Origin: Frankiales bacterium
GTDB taxonomy: Bacteria > Actinomycetota > Actinomycetes > S36-B12 > CAIYMF01
Direction: 5' to 3'
Assembly (NCBI GenBank): GCA_016125335.1
Contig: WGLY01000003.1
Span: 124,001-188,000, forward strand
Length of the DNA: 64,000 bases
In this document: piece by piece, positions 34,065 to 41,942 of the stretch
Position numbering within the stretch: the first letter of the stretch is position 1
How the letters are laid out: the number at the start of each line of letters is the position of its first letter
Program-made: the position numbers and the translations under genes
Notes under the pieces: generated by a model
Database searches by the model: none
What the model saw: only the letters and a program-made list of their open reading frames with translations
Told to the model about the DNA's origin: nothing

Positions 34065-35779
34065 TCCCCCGCGGGGGGCAGGTCCGCACCGGGGTGGCGG
34101 TCGAGCCAGCGCCGCGCCACGTCCGCGAGGGCGTCGATGCCGTACGGCTTGCTCAGGTAGTCGACCATGCCGGCGTCCCGGCACAGGTCGCGCTCGGCCT
34201 GCCCCACGTGCGCGGTGACGGCCACGATCGGCACGTCCGCGGCGGTCGCGCCGTCGGTGGTGAGACGCCACGCGCGCGTGGCCTCGCGACCGTCCATGTC
34301 GGGCATCTGGACGTCCATGAGCACCAGGCCGTACGCCGTGCCCCGCATCGCCTCGAGCGCCGAGGCACCGCCGTCCACGACGTCGGCGGACAGACCGATG
34401 CGGCCCAGCATGGCCGCCGCGAGCCTTCGGTTGATCTCGTTGTCGTCCACCAGCAGCACCCGCTGGCTCCGGACGGTCCAGGCGGCCGGGCCGCCGGCCC
34501 TGGCCGCGACGCGCACCGTCGCCCGGGTGCCGCCGTCGTCGGCCGCTGCCACCGTCAGCTCCCCGCCGAGGGCGCTGGCGAGCCGCGCCGCCTGGGCCAG
34601 CCCGCTCCCGCCGGACGGCCGGGTCACGTTGCCTGGCCAGGTGTAGCCGCGCCCGCGGTCGCGCACCTCGATGGTCAGCTCGGCCGGCCCGGTCGCCGCG
34701 CGCAGCTCGACCTCGGCGCTGCCCGAGTGGCGGACGGCGTTGCCGACCAGCTCGTCGAGGATCCGCTCGAGGCTCGGCCGGTGCAGGGAGACGGCCGCCG
34801 CGGGGGGAGCCTCCGGCACCGCGACGACATGCGCGCCCTCCCCGGCCCACCGTCGGGCGACGTCCCGCACGAGCTCGTCGGGCGCGCACCGGGTCCGCTC
34901 CCCCAGCAGCCGGCGCTCCGTCCCGTCGGTGACCGACACGAGGGTCTCCAGGACGCCGGCCAGCAGCCCGTCGTCCTGCCCCGGTCCCCGGGCCGAGCCC
35001 AGCGCGGACCTCGCCTCGTGGGCCAGGAACGCGGCGTAGACGGCGCGCACGTCCTCCGCCTCGCGCACACCTCGCCGCAGCGCCGCGATCTCGTCGTCGC
35101 GCTGGGCCAGCACGTCCTCGAGCCGGCGTCGGTCGGCGTCCTGCCTCTCCCGGAGCCGCTGCCACTCGAACGCGCGGCCGAGCTGGGTGCCGATCGACGG
35201 GGCGAGCTGGAGCATCCGCTCGTCGGCGGCTCGGGGCACGGGATGCACGAACTCCATCACCGCGACGACCTCGATCCCGGTGACCACCGGGAACGCCCAG
35301 GAGGAACCACCGTCGATCACGGTGTTGCGCGGGTAGTTCGCCGCCAGCGCGAGGTTCGGCAGCCACAGCGCGAGGTGCGAACCCGCCACCTCGCCCGGCA
35401 GGCCGCGCGGGGGGACGAAGCGCTCGTCCAGCGTCGCGGTGACGACCCGGTCGAGGAAGTCGAGCTGGGCGGGGTCGGCGTCCCAGATGTCGGAGGTGAC
35501 GAAGGCGCCGTCCTCGTCCGGCACGAGGACGTGGGCGACGGCGAAGTCGCAGTGGCGCCGCAGCACGCGCGACGCCGACCCGAGCGCCGTGAGCGCGTCG
35601 CCGCTCTCGTTCACGATGACGGCGATGGCGGCGAGCAGCTCCACCTCGCGCGATCGCTCGAACGCCCGCCGCAGCTGGTTCTCCGCGATCTGCTCCGCCT
35701 CGAGGCGGGCCGTACGCTCGCGCGCCGCCTGCCGCTCGAGCCGCGCGACGTGGTCGCCCGGCGGGGCCGGCACGCTCAT
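34037..35779 (-). CDS. GAF-kinase-receiver hybrid sensor protein
   Basis: This 580-residue soluble protein has an N-terminal coiled coil (ARLERQAARERTARLEAE), a GAF-like sensor domain (about 45-210), then helices with FLAHEARSALGS, a degenerate H-box. A HATPase follows (N-box DELVGNAVRHSG; G-boxes RDRGRGYTW and GGSGLAQAARLASALGG), and then a receiver domain (LLVDDNEINRRLAAA, LVLMDVQMPDMDG, VPIVAVTAH, YLSKPYG). Cytosolic input and a C-terminal receiver imply a phosphorelay. The ATG overlaps the stop of the upstream hybrid kinase by four bases. Confidence 0.88.
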   Translation of the reverse strand: MSVPAPPGDHVARLERQAARERTARLEAEQIAENQLRRAFERSREVELLAAIAVIVNESGDALTALGSASRVLRRHCDFAVAHVLVPDEDGAFVTSDIWDADPAQLDFLDRVVTATLDERFVPPRGLPGEVAGSHLALWLPNLALAANYPRNTVIDGGSSWAFPVVTGIEVVAVMEFVHPVPRAADERMLQLAPSIGTQLGRAFEWQRLRERQDADRRRLEDVLAQRDDEIAALRRGVREAEDVRAVYAAFLAHEARSALGSARGPGQDDGLLAGVLETLVSVTDGTERRLLGERTRCAPDELVRDVARRWAGEGAHVVAVPEAPPAAAVSLHRPSLERILDELVGNAVRHSGSAEVELRAATGPAELTIEVRDRGRGYTWPGNVTRPSGGSGLAQAARLASALGGELTVAAADDGGTRATVRVAARAGGPAAWTVRSQRVLLVDDNEINRRLAAAMLGRIGLSADVVDGGASALEAMRGTAYGLVLMDVQMPDMDGREATRAWRLTTDGATAADVPIVAVTAHVGQAERDLCRDAGMVDYLSKPYGIDALADVARRWLDRHPGADLPPAGDQPPVAAST

Positions 35780-37701
35780 GTCGGCACCTGGAGCATCGCC
35801 TCGACGACGCGGCGCAGCTCGCCGAGGTCCACCGGCTTGCCGACGTGCCCGTCCATGCCGCTGTCGCGGCAGCGGGCCAGCACGGCCGGGTCGTCCCCGG
35901 CCACGACGGCGATCACCGGCACCGTCGCCACGCGCCGGTCGTCGTGCGCGCGGATCCGGGTCGCGGTGCCGGGCCCGTCCAGCCCGGGCATGTCGGCGTC
36001 GAGCAGGACCAGCCCGATCGACCGTCGCCGCTCCAGCAGGTCGAGGGCCTCCTCGCCGCCCTCCACCGCCGTCGCCGGGACCCCGATGCGCGAGAGCTGG
36101 CGGACCAGCAGGTTGCGGCTGGCCTCGCTGTCGTCGGCGACGAGCACCCTCGGCGCCACGGCGTCGTCGTCGACCGGCTCGGCCGGAAGCGGGCGTGCGT
36201 CCGAGGTCTCGGGCAGGCGCAGCGTGAAGCGGAACGACGAGCCCTCGCCCACGGCGCTGGAGACGTGGATGTGGCCGCCCATCAGGGCGACGAGCCGCTC
36301 GGAGATCGCGAGACCGAGCCCGGTCCCCTCGTTGCGGCTGCGCGCCTGCACGAAGGGGTCGAAGATCGCGGCGAGCCGGTCCTGAGGGATGCCGACGCCG
36401 GTGTCGCGCACCTCGAACTCGAGCTTGACGTCGCCGGACCTGCGCTCGACCAGCGAGAGGCTCACCGTGACCGAGCCCGTCGTCGTGAACTTCACGGCGT
36501 TGCCCGCGAGGTTCACCAGCACCTGACGCAGCCGGAGCGGGTCGCCGACGACGGTCGCCGGAGCGGCGGGGTCGACCACCAGGCGCGTCTCGATCCCCTT
36601 GGACCTCGCCTGGGGCGCCACCACGTCGACGACGGCGGCGGCCAGCTCCGCCGGCGAGAACGCCTCCTCGACGAGGTCGATCCGGCCGGCCTCCACGCGC
36701 TGGAGGTCGAGGATGTCGTTGATGATCGCCACGAGCGTGGTGGCCGACGAGCTGACGACGTCGAGCAGCTCGCGCTGGTCGGCGTCCAGCGACGTCGTGC
36801 GCAGCAGCTCCAGGGTGGCGAGCACCCCGTGCATCGGCGTGCGGATCTCGTGGCTCATCGAGGCGAGGAACTGGGTCTTGGCGTCGGAGGCGGCGATGGC
36901 CTCGTCGCGGGCCCGCGCCAGCGCCTCCTGGTACTGCACCCGGTCGGTCGCGTCGCGGAAGATCCACAGCGCGCCGAGGTCGCTCCCGCCCGCGTCGAGG
37001 GGCTGGAAGTCGAACTCCAGGACGCGGCCGTCCCCCAGGGGGAGCGACTGGTCCGACGCCGGCCACCGCCGGTGGACGAGGTCCGCCTTGCGGCGCAGGA
37101 AGGGCGCGGGATCGGTCGTGGCCGAGAGCACCTGCCCCACCGCCGCCGCGGCCGGCATCCCCATGAGGTCGGCCGGGGACGCGTCGGCGGCGAGGACGTC
37201 GAGCAGCGTCTGGTTCACCAGCACCACGCGCCGGGCCGCGTCCTCCACCAGGACGCCGGACTGCATGTGGTCGAGGAGTGCCGTGAGCCGCGACGTGGTC
37301 TCGCGCAGCTCGAGCTCCGCGGTCTTCTCGGCGGTGACGTCGAGCATGAAGCCGACGCGCCGGGCGATCCCGTCGTCCTCGCGCACGACGGAGTCGACGG
37401 CGCGCACCCACACCTGGCCACCGTCGGCGCGCCGCACCCGCATCTGCTCGTCGAAGGGGGACCCGTGCCGCTCCGCGTGCAGGTGCGCCTGCCACACGCG
37501 GTCGCGGTCGTCGGGGTGCACCACGGTGTCGAAGAAGAACCCGGGCTCGTCGCGCCAGCGCGCCGCCGGGTGGCCGAGCCACCCCTCCACGCCGGGCGAG
37601 ATGAACTCGGCGACCGGCAGGGGGCCGAGGGTGTCGACGTACATCACGAGCGGCTGGAGCTCGACCAGCCGGCGGTACTGGGTCTCGGCCCCGGTCGGCA
37701 C
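35776..37701 (-). CDS. PAS-PAS hybrid histidine kinase with receiver
   Basis: This 641-residue soluble kinase has two PAS domains (about 10-125 with VVHPDDRDRVWQAH and 140-260). The phospho-acceptor helix is FLASMSHEIRTPMHG, followed by a full HATPase (NLAGNAVKFT, DTGVGIPQDRL, GTGLGLAISERLV) and a C-terminal receiver (VADDSEASRNLLVRQL, LVLLDADMPGLDG, GKPVD). It has no membrane segment, so it senses an internal or redox signal. It starts at GTG 37701, 17 bases after the response regulator, and is coupled to the second hybrid kinase downstream. Confidence 0.92.
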   Translation of the reverse strand: MPTGAETQYRRLVELQPLVMYVDTLGPLPVAEFISPGVEGWLGHPAARWRDEPGFFFDTVVHPDDRDRVWQAHLHAERHGSPFDEQMRVRRADGGQVWVRAVDSVVREDDGIARRVGFMLDVTAEKTAELELRETTSRLTALLDHMQSGVLVEDAARRVVLVNQTLLDVLAADASPADLMGMPAAAAVGQVLSATTDPAPFLRRKADLVHRRWPASDQSLPLGDGRVLEFDFQPLDAGGSDLGALWIFRDATDRVQYQEALARARDEAIAASDAKTQFLASMSHEIRTPMHGVLATLELLRTTSLDADQRELLDVVSSSATTLVAIINDILDLQRVEAGRIDLVEEAFSPAELAAAVVDVVAPQARSKGIETRLVVDPAAPATVVGDPLRLRQVLVNLAGNAVKFTTTGSVTVSLSLVERRSGDVKLEFEVRDTGVGIPQDRLAAIFDPFVQARSRNEGTGLGLAISERLVALMGGHIHVSSAVGEGSSFRFTLRLPETSDARPLPAEPVDDDAVAPRVLVADDSEASRNLLVRQLSRIGVPATAVEGGEEALDLLERRRSIGLVLLDADMPGLDGPGTATRIRAHDDRRVATVPVIAVVAGDDPAVLARCRDSGMDGHVGKPVDLGELRRVVEAMLQVPT

Positions 37702-37718
37702 GGCGGGACGCCCCGGCC

Positions 37719-38405
37719 TCAGGCGGGCTCGAAGCGATAGCCGACACCGCGCAGCGTGCGGATGTGGCGCGGCTGCGAGGCGGACTCGCCGAGCTTCTTG
37801 CGCAGCTTGCCCATGTGCACCTCGATCACGTGGTCGTCGCCGAACCACTCGCCCCATACCTGCACCAGCAGCTGCTCGCGGGTGAAGGTCCGGCGCGGGC
37901 TGCCGGAGAGCAGGTCGAGGATGTCGAACTCGATCTTGGTCAGCTCCACCTGGTCGCCGTCGACGACGACCTCGCGCGCGACCGGGTCGACCACCAGGTG
38001 ACCGAAGTCGCGCAGCTCCTGCTGCGGCGCGATGCGGGGCCGGCGGCGCATGGCGCGGACCCGGGCAGCCAGCTCGCGCGGCGAGAAGGGTTTGGTGACG
38101 TAGTCGTCGGCGCCCACGGTGAGGCCCACGATCTTGTCGACCTCGTCGTCGCGGGCGGTCACCATCACGACGTACGCGTCGCTGAAGCCGCGCAGCTCGC
38201 GGCAGACGTCCACGCCGTCGCGGTCCGGCAGGGAGAGGTCGAGGATGACGAGCTCGGGGCGCTTCGCGCGGGCCCAGTCGAGCCCCTGGTCGCCGCGCGG
38301 GGTGGCGACGACGGCGTAGCCCTCGCGCTCGAGCAGCCCGCGCACGAGCATCGTGATCTCCGGGGAGTCCTCGATGACGAGGGCCTCGGGTCGATCGAGT
38401 GCCAT
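37719..38405 (-). CDS. OmpR/PhoB family response regulator
   Basis: This 228-residue regulator has a receiver domain (VIEDSPEITMLVRGLL; phospho-Asp in LVILDLSLPDRDG; YVVMVTARDDE; DDYVTKPFS) and a winged-helix DNA-binding domain (VELTKIEFDILDLL, HVIEVHMGKLRKKLGE, IRTLRGVGYRF). It heads a three-gene operon with two hybrid kinases. GGAAGGGG lies before ATG 38405. A short palindrome, ACTGTGACAGT, lies 40 bases upstream and may be an operator. Confidence 0.95.
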   Translation of the reverse strand: MALDRPEALVIEDSPEITMLVRGLLEREGYAVVATPRGDQGLDWARAKRPELVILDLSLPDRDGVDVCRELRGFSDAYVVMVTARDDEVDKIVGLTVGADDYVTKPFSPRELAARVRAMRRRPRIAPQQELRDFGHLVVDPVAREVVVDGDQVELTKIEFDILDLLSGSPRRTFTREQLLVQVWGEWFGDDHVIEVHMGKLRKKLGESASQPRHIRTLRGVGYRFEPA

Positions 38406-38445
38406 CTCGTGCCCCTTCCGCGCCGCTCGGGTCGCGGCCTCACTC

Positions 38446-38456
38446 ACTGTGACAGT
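38446..38456. promoter_or_regulatory. Palindrome ACTGTGACAGT upstream of the response regulator
   Basis: A perfect 5-1-5 inverted repeat in the 291-base gap between the response-regulator operon and the acetyl-CoA hydrolase gene. It could be an operator, perhaps for autoregulation. Confidence 0.3.
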
Positions 38457-38617
38457 CCGGTCACTCGGAGGCGCGGGCGGGCGCACCCGTTCGGAGCAGC
38501 GCTGCCTCACGCGGGTGACCGGCCCGGGCGCCCCGGCCCGGCCCGTCACGCCGTGGCAGTCCGCAAGATCACAGCGGTGTCCGGGCGCTGGTGCCGCGAC
38601 GGCACTCCCCGGCTGGA

Positions 38618-38623
38618 TAGCGT
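38618..38623 (+). promoter_or_regulatory. Candidate -10 box (TAGCGT) of the CoA-transferase gene
   Basis: TAGCGT would place transcription start near 38630, giving a leader of about 67 bases before ATG 38697. Confidence 0.35.
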
Positions 38624-38696
38624 CGAGCGTGCCGGCGGGCCGGCCGGCGGACCGCCGGCCGAGGCGCCCTCGGGCCGGCAGGGACAGGAACGGACC

Positions 38697-39923
38697 ATGC
38701 GCACACTGACGCTCGACGAGCTCCCCTCCGTGCTCGGCGCGCTCCCGGGCAACCCCCGGGTCGTGGCCAGCGGCAACTTCGCGACCCCGGCTGCGGTGCT
38801 CGCGGCGCTCGACACCGCCGTGCCGGAGTACCGGCTGCACCTGCTCAACGCCCAGGGCGGCCTGCCCGACCGCGACGGCGTCACCTACGAGACGGCGTTC
38901 GTCGGCCCGGGCATGCGGCGCAGCCCTCGCCTCGTCTACGTGCCGTGCCGGCTCTCGCTCGTGCCGCGCCTGTTCGCCACCACCTGCCCGCCGGACGTCG
39001 TGGTGCTCCACACGTCGGCCCCCTCGCAGGGGCGGGTGTCGCTCGGCATCGAGGTCAACATCCTGCCCGCGGCGGTCGAGGCCGTGCGCGAGCGCGGCGG
39101 GATCGTCATCGCCCAGGTGAACCCGCGCATGCCGTACACCTTCGGCGACGCGGAGGTCGACGTCGACGCCATCGACTACGCGGTCGAGGTCGAGTCCGAG
39201 CTCCCCTCACCGCCGGCCACCGCGATCGACGACGTGTCAGCCGCCATCGGCGACCGCGTCGCGACCCGCGTGGGCGACGGCGCCACGCTCCAGCTGGGCA
39301 TCGGCGCCGTGCCCGACGCCGTGCTCTCCGGGCTGACGCACCGGCGCGACCTGCGGGTGTGGAGCGAGATGTTCAGCGACGGCGTGCTCGACCTCGACCG
39401 CGCCGGCGCGCTGGACCCCGACGCGCAGCTCACGTCGTCGTTCCTGTTCGGCTCGCCCGAGCTCTACTCGTGGGTCGACCGCAACCCGCGCGTGGCGATG
39501 CTGCGCACCGAGACCACGAACGAGCCGTCGCTGATCCGCCGCAACCCGATGATGACCTCGGTCAACACCGCGCTCCAGGTGGACCTCTACGCGCAGGCCA
39601 ACGCGTCGCGCGTCAACGGCCGCATCTACTCCGGCTTCGGCGGCCAGACCGACTTCATCGTCGGTGCGCTGCACTCCCCCGGCGGCCAGGCGATCATCGC
39701 GCTGCGCTCGTGGCACCCGCGCGCCGACGTCTCCACCATCGTGCCGATGATCGACGAGCCGCTCACCTCGTTCCAGGCCACCGCGATCGTCACCGAGCAG
39801 GGCACGGCCGTGGTCTTCGGCTACGACGAGCGGTCCCAGGCCCGGCACCTGATCCGCGACGCCGCCCACCCCGACGCGCGCGACGAGCTGTGGGAGGAGG
39901 CGCGCGCCCTGCACCTGGCCTGA
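38697..39923 (+). CDS. Acetyl-CoA hydrolase/transferase family protein
   Basis: This 408-residue protein belongs to the acetyl-CoA hydrolase/4-hydroxybutyrate CoA-transferase family. The C-terminal half has the active-site region LTSSFLFGSPELY, FGGQTDFIVGALHSPGGQAIIAL and TIVTEQGTAVVFGY. The N-terminal half has LQLGIGAVPDAVL, the usual glycine-rich CoA loop. It probably moves CoA between acetate and another short-chain acid, or hydrolyses acyl-CoA. AGGAACGG lies before the ATG. It is separated from neighbouring genes by its own promoter. Confidence 0.92.
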   Translation: MRTLTLDELPSVLGALPGNPRVVASGNFATPAAVLAALDTAVPEYRLHLLNAQGGLPDRDGVTYETAFVGPGMRRSPRLVYVPCRLSLVPRLFATTCPPDVVVLHTSAPSQGRVSLGIEVNILPAAVEAVRERGGIVIAQVNPRMPYTFGDAEVDVDAIDYAVEVESELPSPPATAIDDVSAAIGDRVATRVGDGATLQLGIGAVPDAVLSGLTHRRDLRVWSEMFSDGVLDLDRAGALDPDAQLTSSFLFGSPELYSWVDRNPRVAMLRTETTNEPSLIRRNPMMTSVNTALQVDLYAQANASRVNGRIYSGFGGQTDFIVGALHSPGGQAIIALRSWHPRADVSTIVPMIDEPLTSFQATAIVTEQGTAVVFGYDERSQARHLIRDAAHPDARDELWEEARALHLA

Positions 39924-39948
39924 CCGGGCCGGTTGCGGCGCGGCGCGG

Positions 39949-39954
39949 CAGGAT
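39949..39954 (+). promoter_or_regulatory. -10 box (CAGGAT) of the ABM gene
   Basis: CAGGAT ends six bases before ATG 39961. Confidence 0.45.
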
Positions 39955-39960
39955 CGGGGC

Positions 39961-40272
39961 ATGACCGACGTCGCCCTCGCCATGACCGTGGAGTTCACCC
40001 CCGCGCCCGGACGGGCGGCCGAGCTGCGCGCCGCGCTGCTCGACGTCGTCGCCCCCACGCGCGCGGAAGACGGCTGCCTGCTCTACCAGCTGCACGAGGA
40101 CGTCGCCGACCCCGATCTGCTGGCGTTCTACGAGATCTGGGCGAGCCCGGCCCACCACGCGGCGCACGGCGCGACCCCGCACATCACGGCGCTGCAGGCT
40201 CGGCTGCCCGAGCTGCTCGCGACGCCGCCGCGGGTGCGGCGGCTGCACGCGATCGACCCGGAGCCCTCGTGA
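39961..40272 (+). CDS. Antibiotic biosynthesis monooxygenase (ABM) domain protein
   Basis: This 103-residue ABM/YgiN-type protein has the pattern FTPAPGRAAELRAALLDVVAPTRAEDGCLLYQLHEDVADPDLLAFYEIWAS. That is the dimeric alpha-beta barrel with a central EDGC turn. Members act as cofactor-free quinol or polyketide monooxygenases, or only as dimeric scaffolds. No biosynthetic cluster flanks it. Confidence 0.9.
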   Translation: MTDVALAMTVEFTPAPGRAAELRAALLDVVAPTRAEDGCLLYQLHEDVADPDLLAFYEIWASPAHHAAHGATPHITALQARLPELLATPPRVRRLHAIDPEPS

Positions 40273-40308
40273 CGCCAGGATGACGGGCGCTGCACCACCG
40301 ACACCGGG

Positions 40309-40968
40309 TCAGAGGCCCCAGAAGCTGCCGGAGAGGCCGACACCGCGCAGGTAGTCGGCGGCCTCGGACGGCTCGCGCCTGACGTAGCCGCGCTCCAGCC
40401 GCCCGGTGTACCAGTCGGCGGCGAGCCGCCAGAGCGTCGGCAGGTCCATCACGTATCCGCGCTCGCGCCGCTCGCGCGTCAGCCAGTCCTGCACGCACGC
40501 CTCGTCGCAGAAGATCCGCTGGTTGCCGCAGGTGGTGACGACGTCGTCCCACATGCGCGCGGCGGGGACGAGGAAGTGCGCCACCTGGCCGCCCGCCGGG
40601 GGTGCTTCGCGCGTGACGGTCCACGCGTGGGCGGCCGAGCACGCCGGGCAGGTGGTGGCGACCAGCACCGACGGCTCCCAGGGCAGCAGGTGCGCGAGGG
40701 CGAACGAGTCCCACGCGCAGCCGCCCCACCACAGCGTGGCGGCACCCATCACGGAGAACCCGAGCGGCACCGACGAGAACGGGTGCGCCATCGCGATGGT
40801 GCCGTCCGCGGCCAGAGCCAGGTGGCGCGCGGCGGCCAGCGCCGCCAGGCCGGACCGGACGTCCGCTGCCGGGACGCCGAACCGCTCCGCGAGGTCGTCG
40901 ACGCCCGGGGCGCGCCCCTCGTGCGCGAACGCGCGGTAGACCGCCAGCCGCAGGTCCTCGAGGTCCAT
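40309..40968 (-). CDS. Alkylmercury lyase (MerB)-like protein
   Basis: This 219-residue protein has an N-terminal winged-helix-like segment (DDLAERFGVPAADVRSGLAAL) and a core resembling MerB. GGCAWDSFALAHLL places a cysteine three residues before an aspartate, as in MerB Cys96-x2-Asp99. A later RIFCDEACV offers the second cysteine. MerB splits organomercurials to Hg(II) for MerA. No merA, merR or merT gene is nearby, so its substrate may differ. TACCGT six bases before ATG 40968 supports the start. Confidence 0.8.
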   Translation of the reverse strand: MDLEDLRLAVYRAFAHEGRAPGVDDLAERFGVPAADVRSGLAALAAARHLALAADGTIAMAHPFSSVPLGFSVMGAATLWWGGCAWDSFALAHLLPWEPSVLVATTCPACSAAHAWTVTREAPPAGGQVAHFLVPAARMWDDVVTTCGNQRIFCDEACVQDWLTRERRERGYVMDLPTLWRLAADWYTGRLERGYVRREPSEAADYLRGVGLSGSFWGL

Positions 40969-40974
40969 GGCGGC

Positions 40975-40980
40975 ACGGTA
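40975..40980 (-). promoter_or_regulatory. -10 box (TACCGT) of the MerB-like gene
   Basis: Minus-strand TACCGT ends six bases before ATG 40968. Confidence 0.45.
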
Positions 40981-40989
40981 GACCGAGGG

Positions 40990-41829
40990 TCAGCCCGTCG
41001 CGGTGGCCCAGTGCGTGGGCGGGGTGAACGGCGGGGCGAGCACGGTGCCGGCGTCCCCGGTCGCGGCCTCGAGCTGGGCGGGGACGAGGAACAGGGCGCC
41101 CCGCAGGTCCGCCCCCCGCAAGTCCGCGCCGCGCAGGTCGGCCCCGATCACGTCGGCTCCGCGCAGGTCGGCGCCGCGCAGGTCGGCTCCCACGAGCACC
41201 GCGCCCCGCAGGGACGCACCGCGCAGGTCGCGTCCGCTCAGGTCGCGGCCGACGAGGTCCGCGCCGCGCAGGTCGACGTCGCGAGCCGGGGCGTCAGCTC
41301 GCCGCCGCTCGCTGCACGCCAGCAGCAGCCGGTTGACGTCGGCGCGCACGGCGTCGACATCGAGGGCCGCGAGACTCGCGGCCGACGACGCGACCAGCGC
41401 CTCGAGCTCGTCGACGGTCGCGGCGAGTGCCGGGCGCAACGGGTCGCTCGACGCCCACGCGAGCGCCTCCGCGGCGTAGCGCAGCAGCTCGTGCAGGAAG
41501 CGGACGACGGGGAACACGGCGGCGGCCACGGCCGCCGTGGCGTCGTCGTGCGACCACGACCGGCCACCGAGCACGACCTGCGTCACGTGCTGGCCCGCGC
41601 CGAAGCAGTCGTACACCACGCACCCGGCGAACCCGCTCGCGCGCAGGCGGTCGTGGATCGAGCACCGGTGCTCACCGGTGAGGTTCGGGCAGGCGACGCC
41701 GGCGGGCTTGTCGATCGCGAAGTCCGCCGAGCGGCCGAACGCCGGGATCACGCAGCACAGCCCGGAGCAGCGCGAGCAGTCGGCGCGCCACCGCGGCGAC
41801 CACGGGTCCGGGAGGTCCACCGGCGGCAC
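40990..41829 (-). CDS. Pentapeptide-repeat protein with N-terminal cysteine cluster
   Basis: This 279-residue protein has a YkgJ-like cysteine cluster at the N-terminus (CSRCSGLCCVIPAFG, later GVACPNLTGEHRCSI and CVVYDCFGAG). An alpha-helical middle (about 85-175) follows, and then 14 or so A(D/N)LxG-type pentapeptide repeats (LRGADLVGRDLSGRDLRG onward) forming a right-handed beta-helix. The Cys set could hold zinc or an iron-sulfur centre. GTG 41829 is preferred because GGAGGGGG lies just before it; an ATG at 41895 would add 22 residues. No gyrase-protection or other role can be assigned. Confidence 0.82.
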   Translation of the reverse strand: MPPVDLPDPWSPRWRADCSRCSGLCCVIPAFGRSADFAIDKPAGVACPNLTGEHRCSIHDRLRASGFAGCVVYDCFGAGQHVTQVVLGGRSWSHDDATAAVAAAVFPVVRFLHELLRYAAEALAWASSDPLRPALAATVDELEALVASSAASLAALDVDAVRADVNRLLLACSERRRADAPARDVDLRGADLVGRDLSGRDLRGASLRGAVLVGADLRGADLRGADVIGADLRGADLRGADLRGALFLVPAQLEAATGDAGTVLAPPFTPPTHWATATG

Positions 41830-41880
41830 GGCACCCCCTCCACGTCCGGGACCGCACCCGGCGGTCCGGGCGCGCCGCCC

Positions 41881-41886
41881 TATCCT
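41881..41886 (+). promoter_or_regulatory. Candidate -10 box (TATCCT) of the kinase-aminotransferase gene
   Basis: TATCCT would start transcription near 41893, 50 bases before ATG 41943, with AGGGAA as ribosome site. Confidence 0.35.
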
Positions 41887-41942
41887 CTCCCCCATCCGCC
41901 GCGCGACGAGGCACGGCGGACCGGCAGCAGGGAACCCGCACC

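Noticed and set aside
34037-37747. A single 1236-residue minus-strand protein across both hybrid kinases
   Set aside because: Its N-terminal half is an out-of-frame reading of the PAS kinase; the real second kinase starts at ATG 35779 and overlaps the first by four bases.
38448-38464. CRP-type site TGTGA...TCAC before the response regulator
   Set aside because: The half-sites are eight bases apart; the consensus spacing is six.
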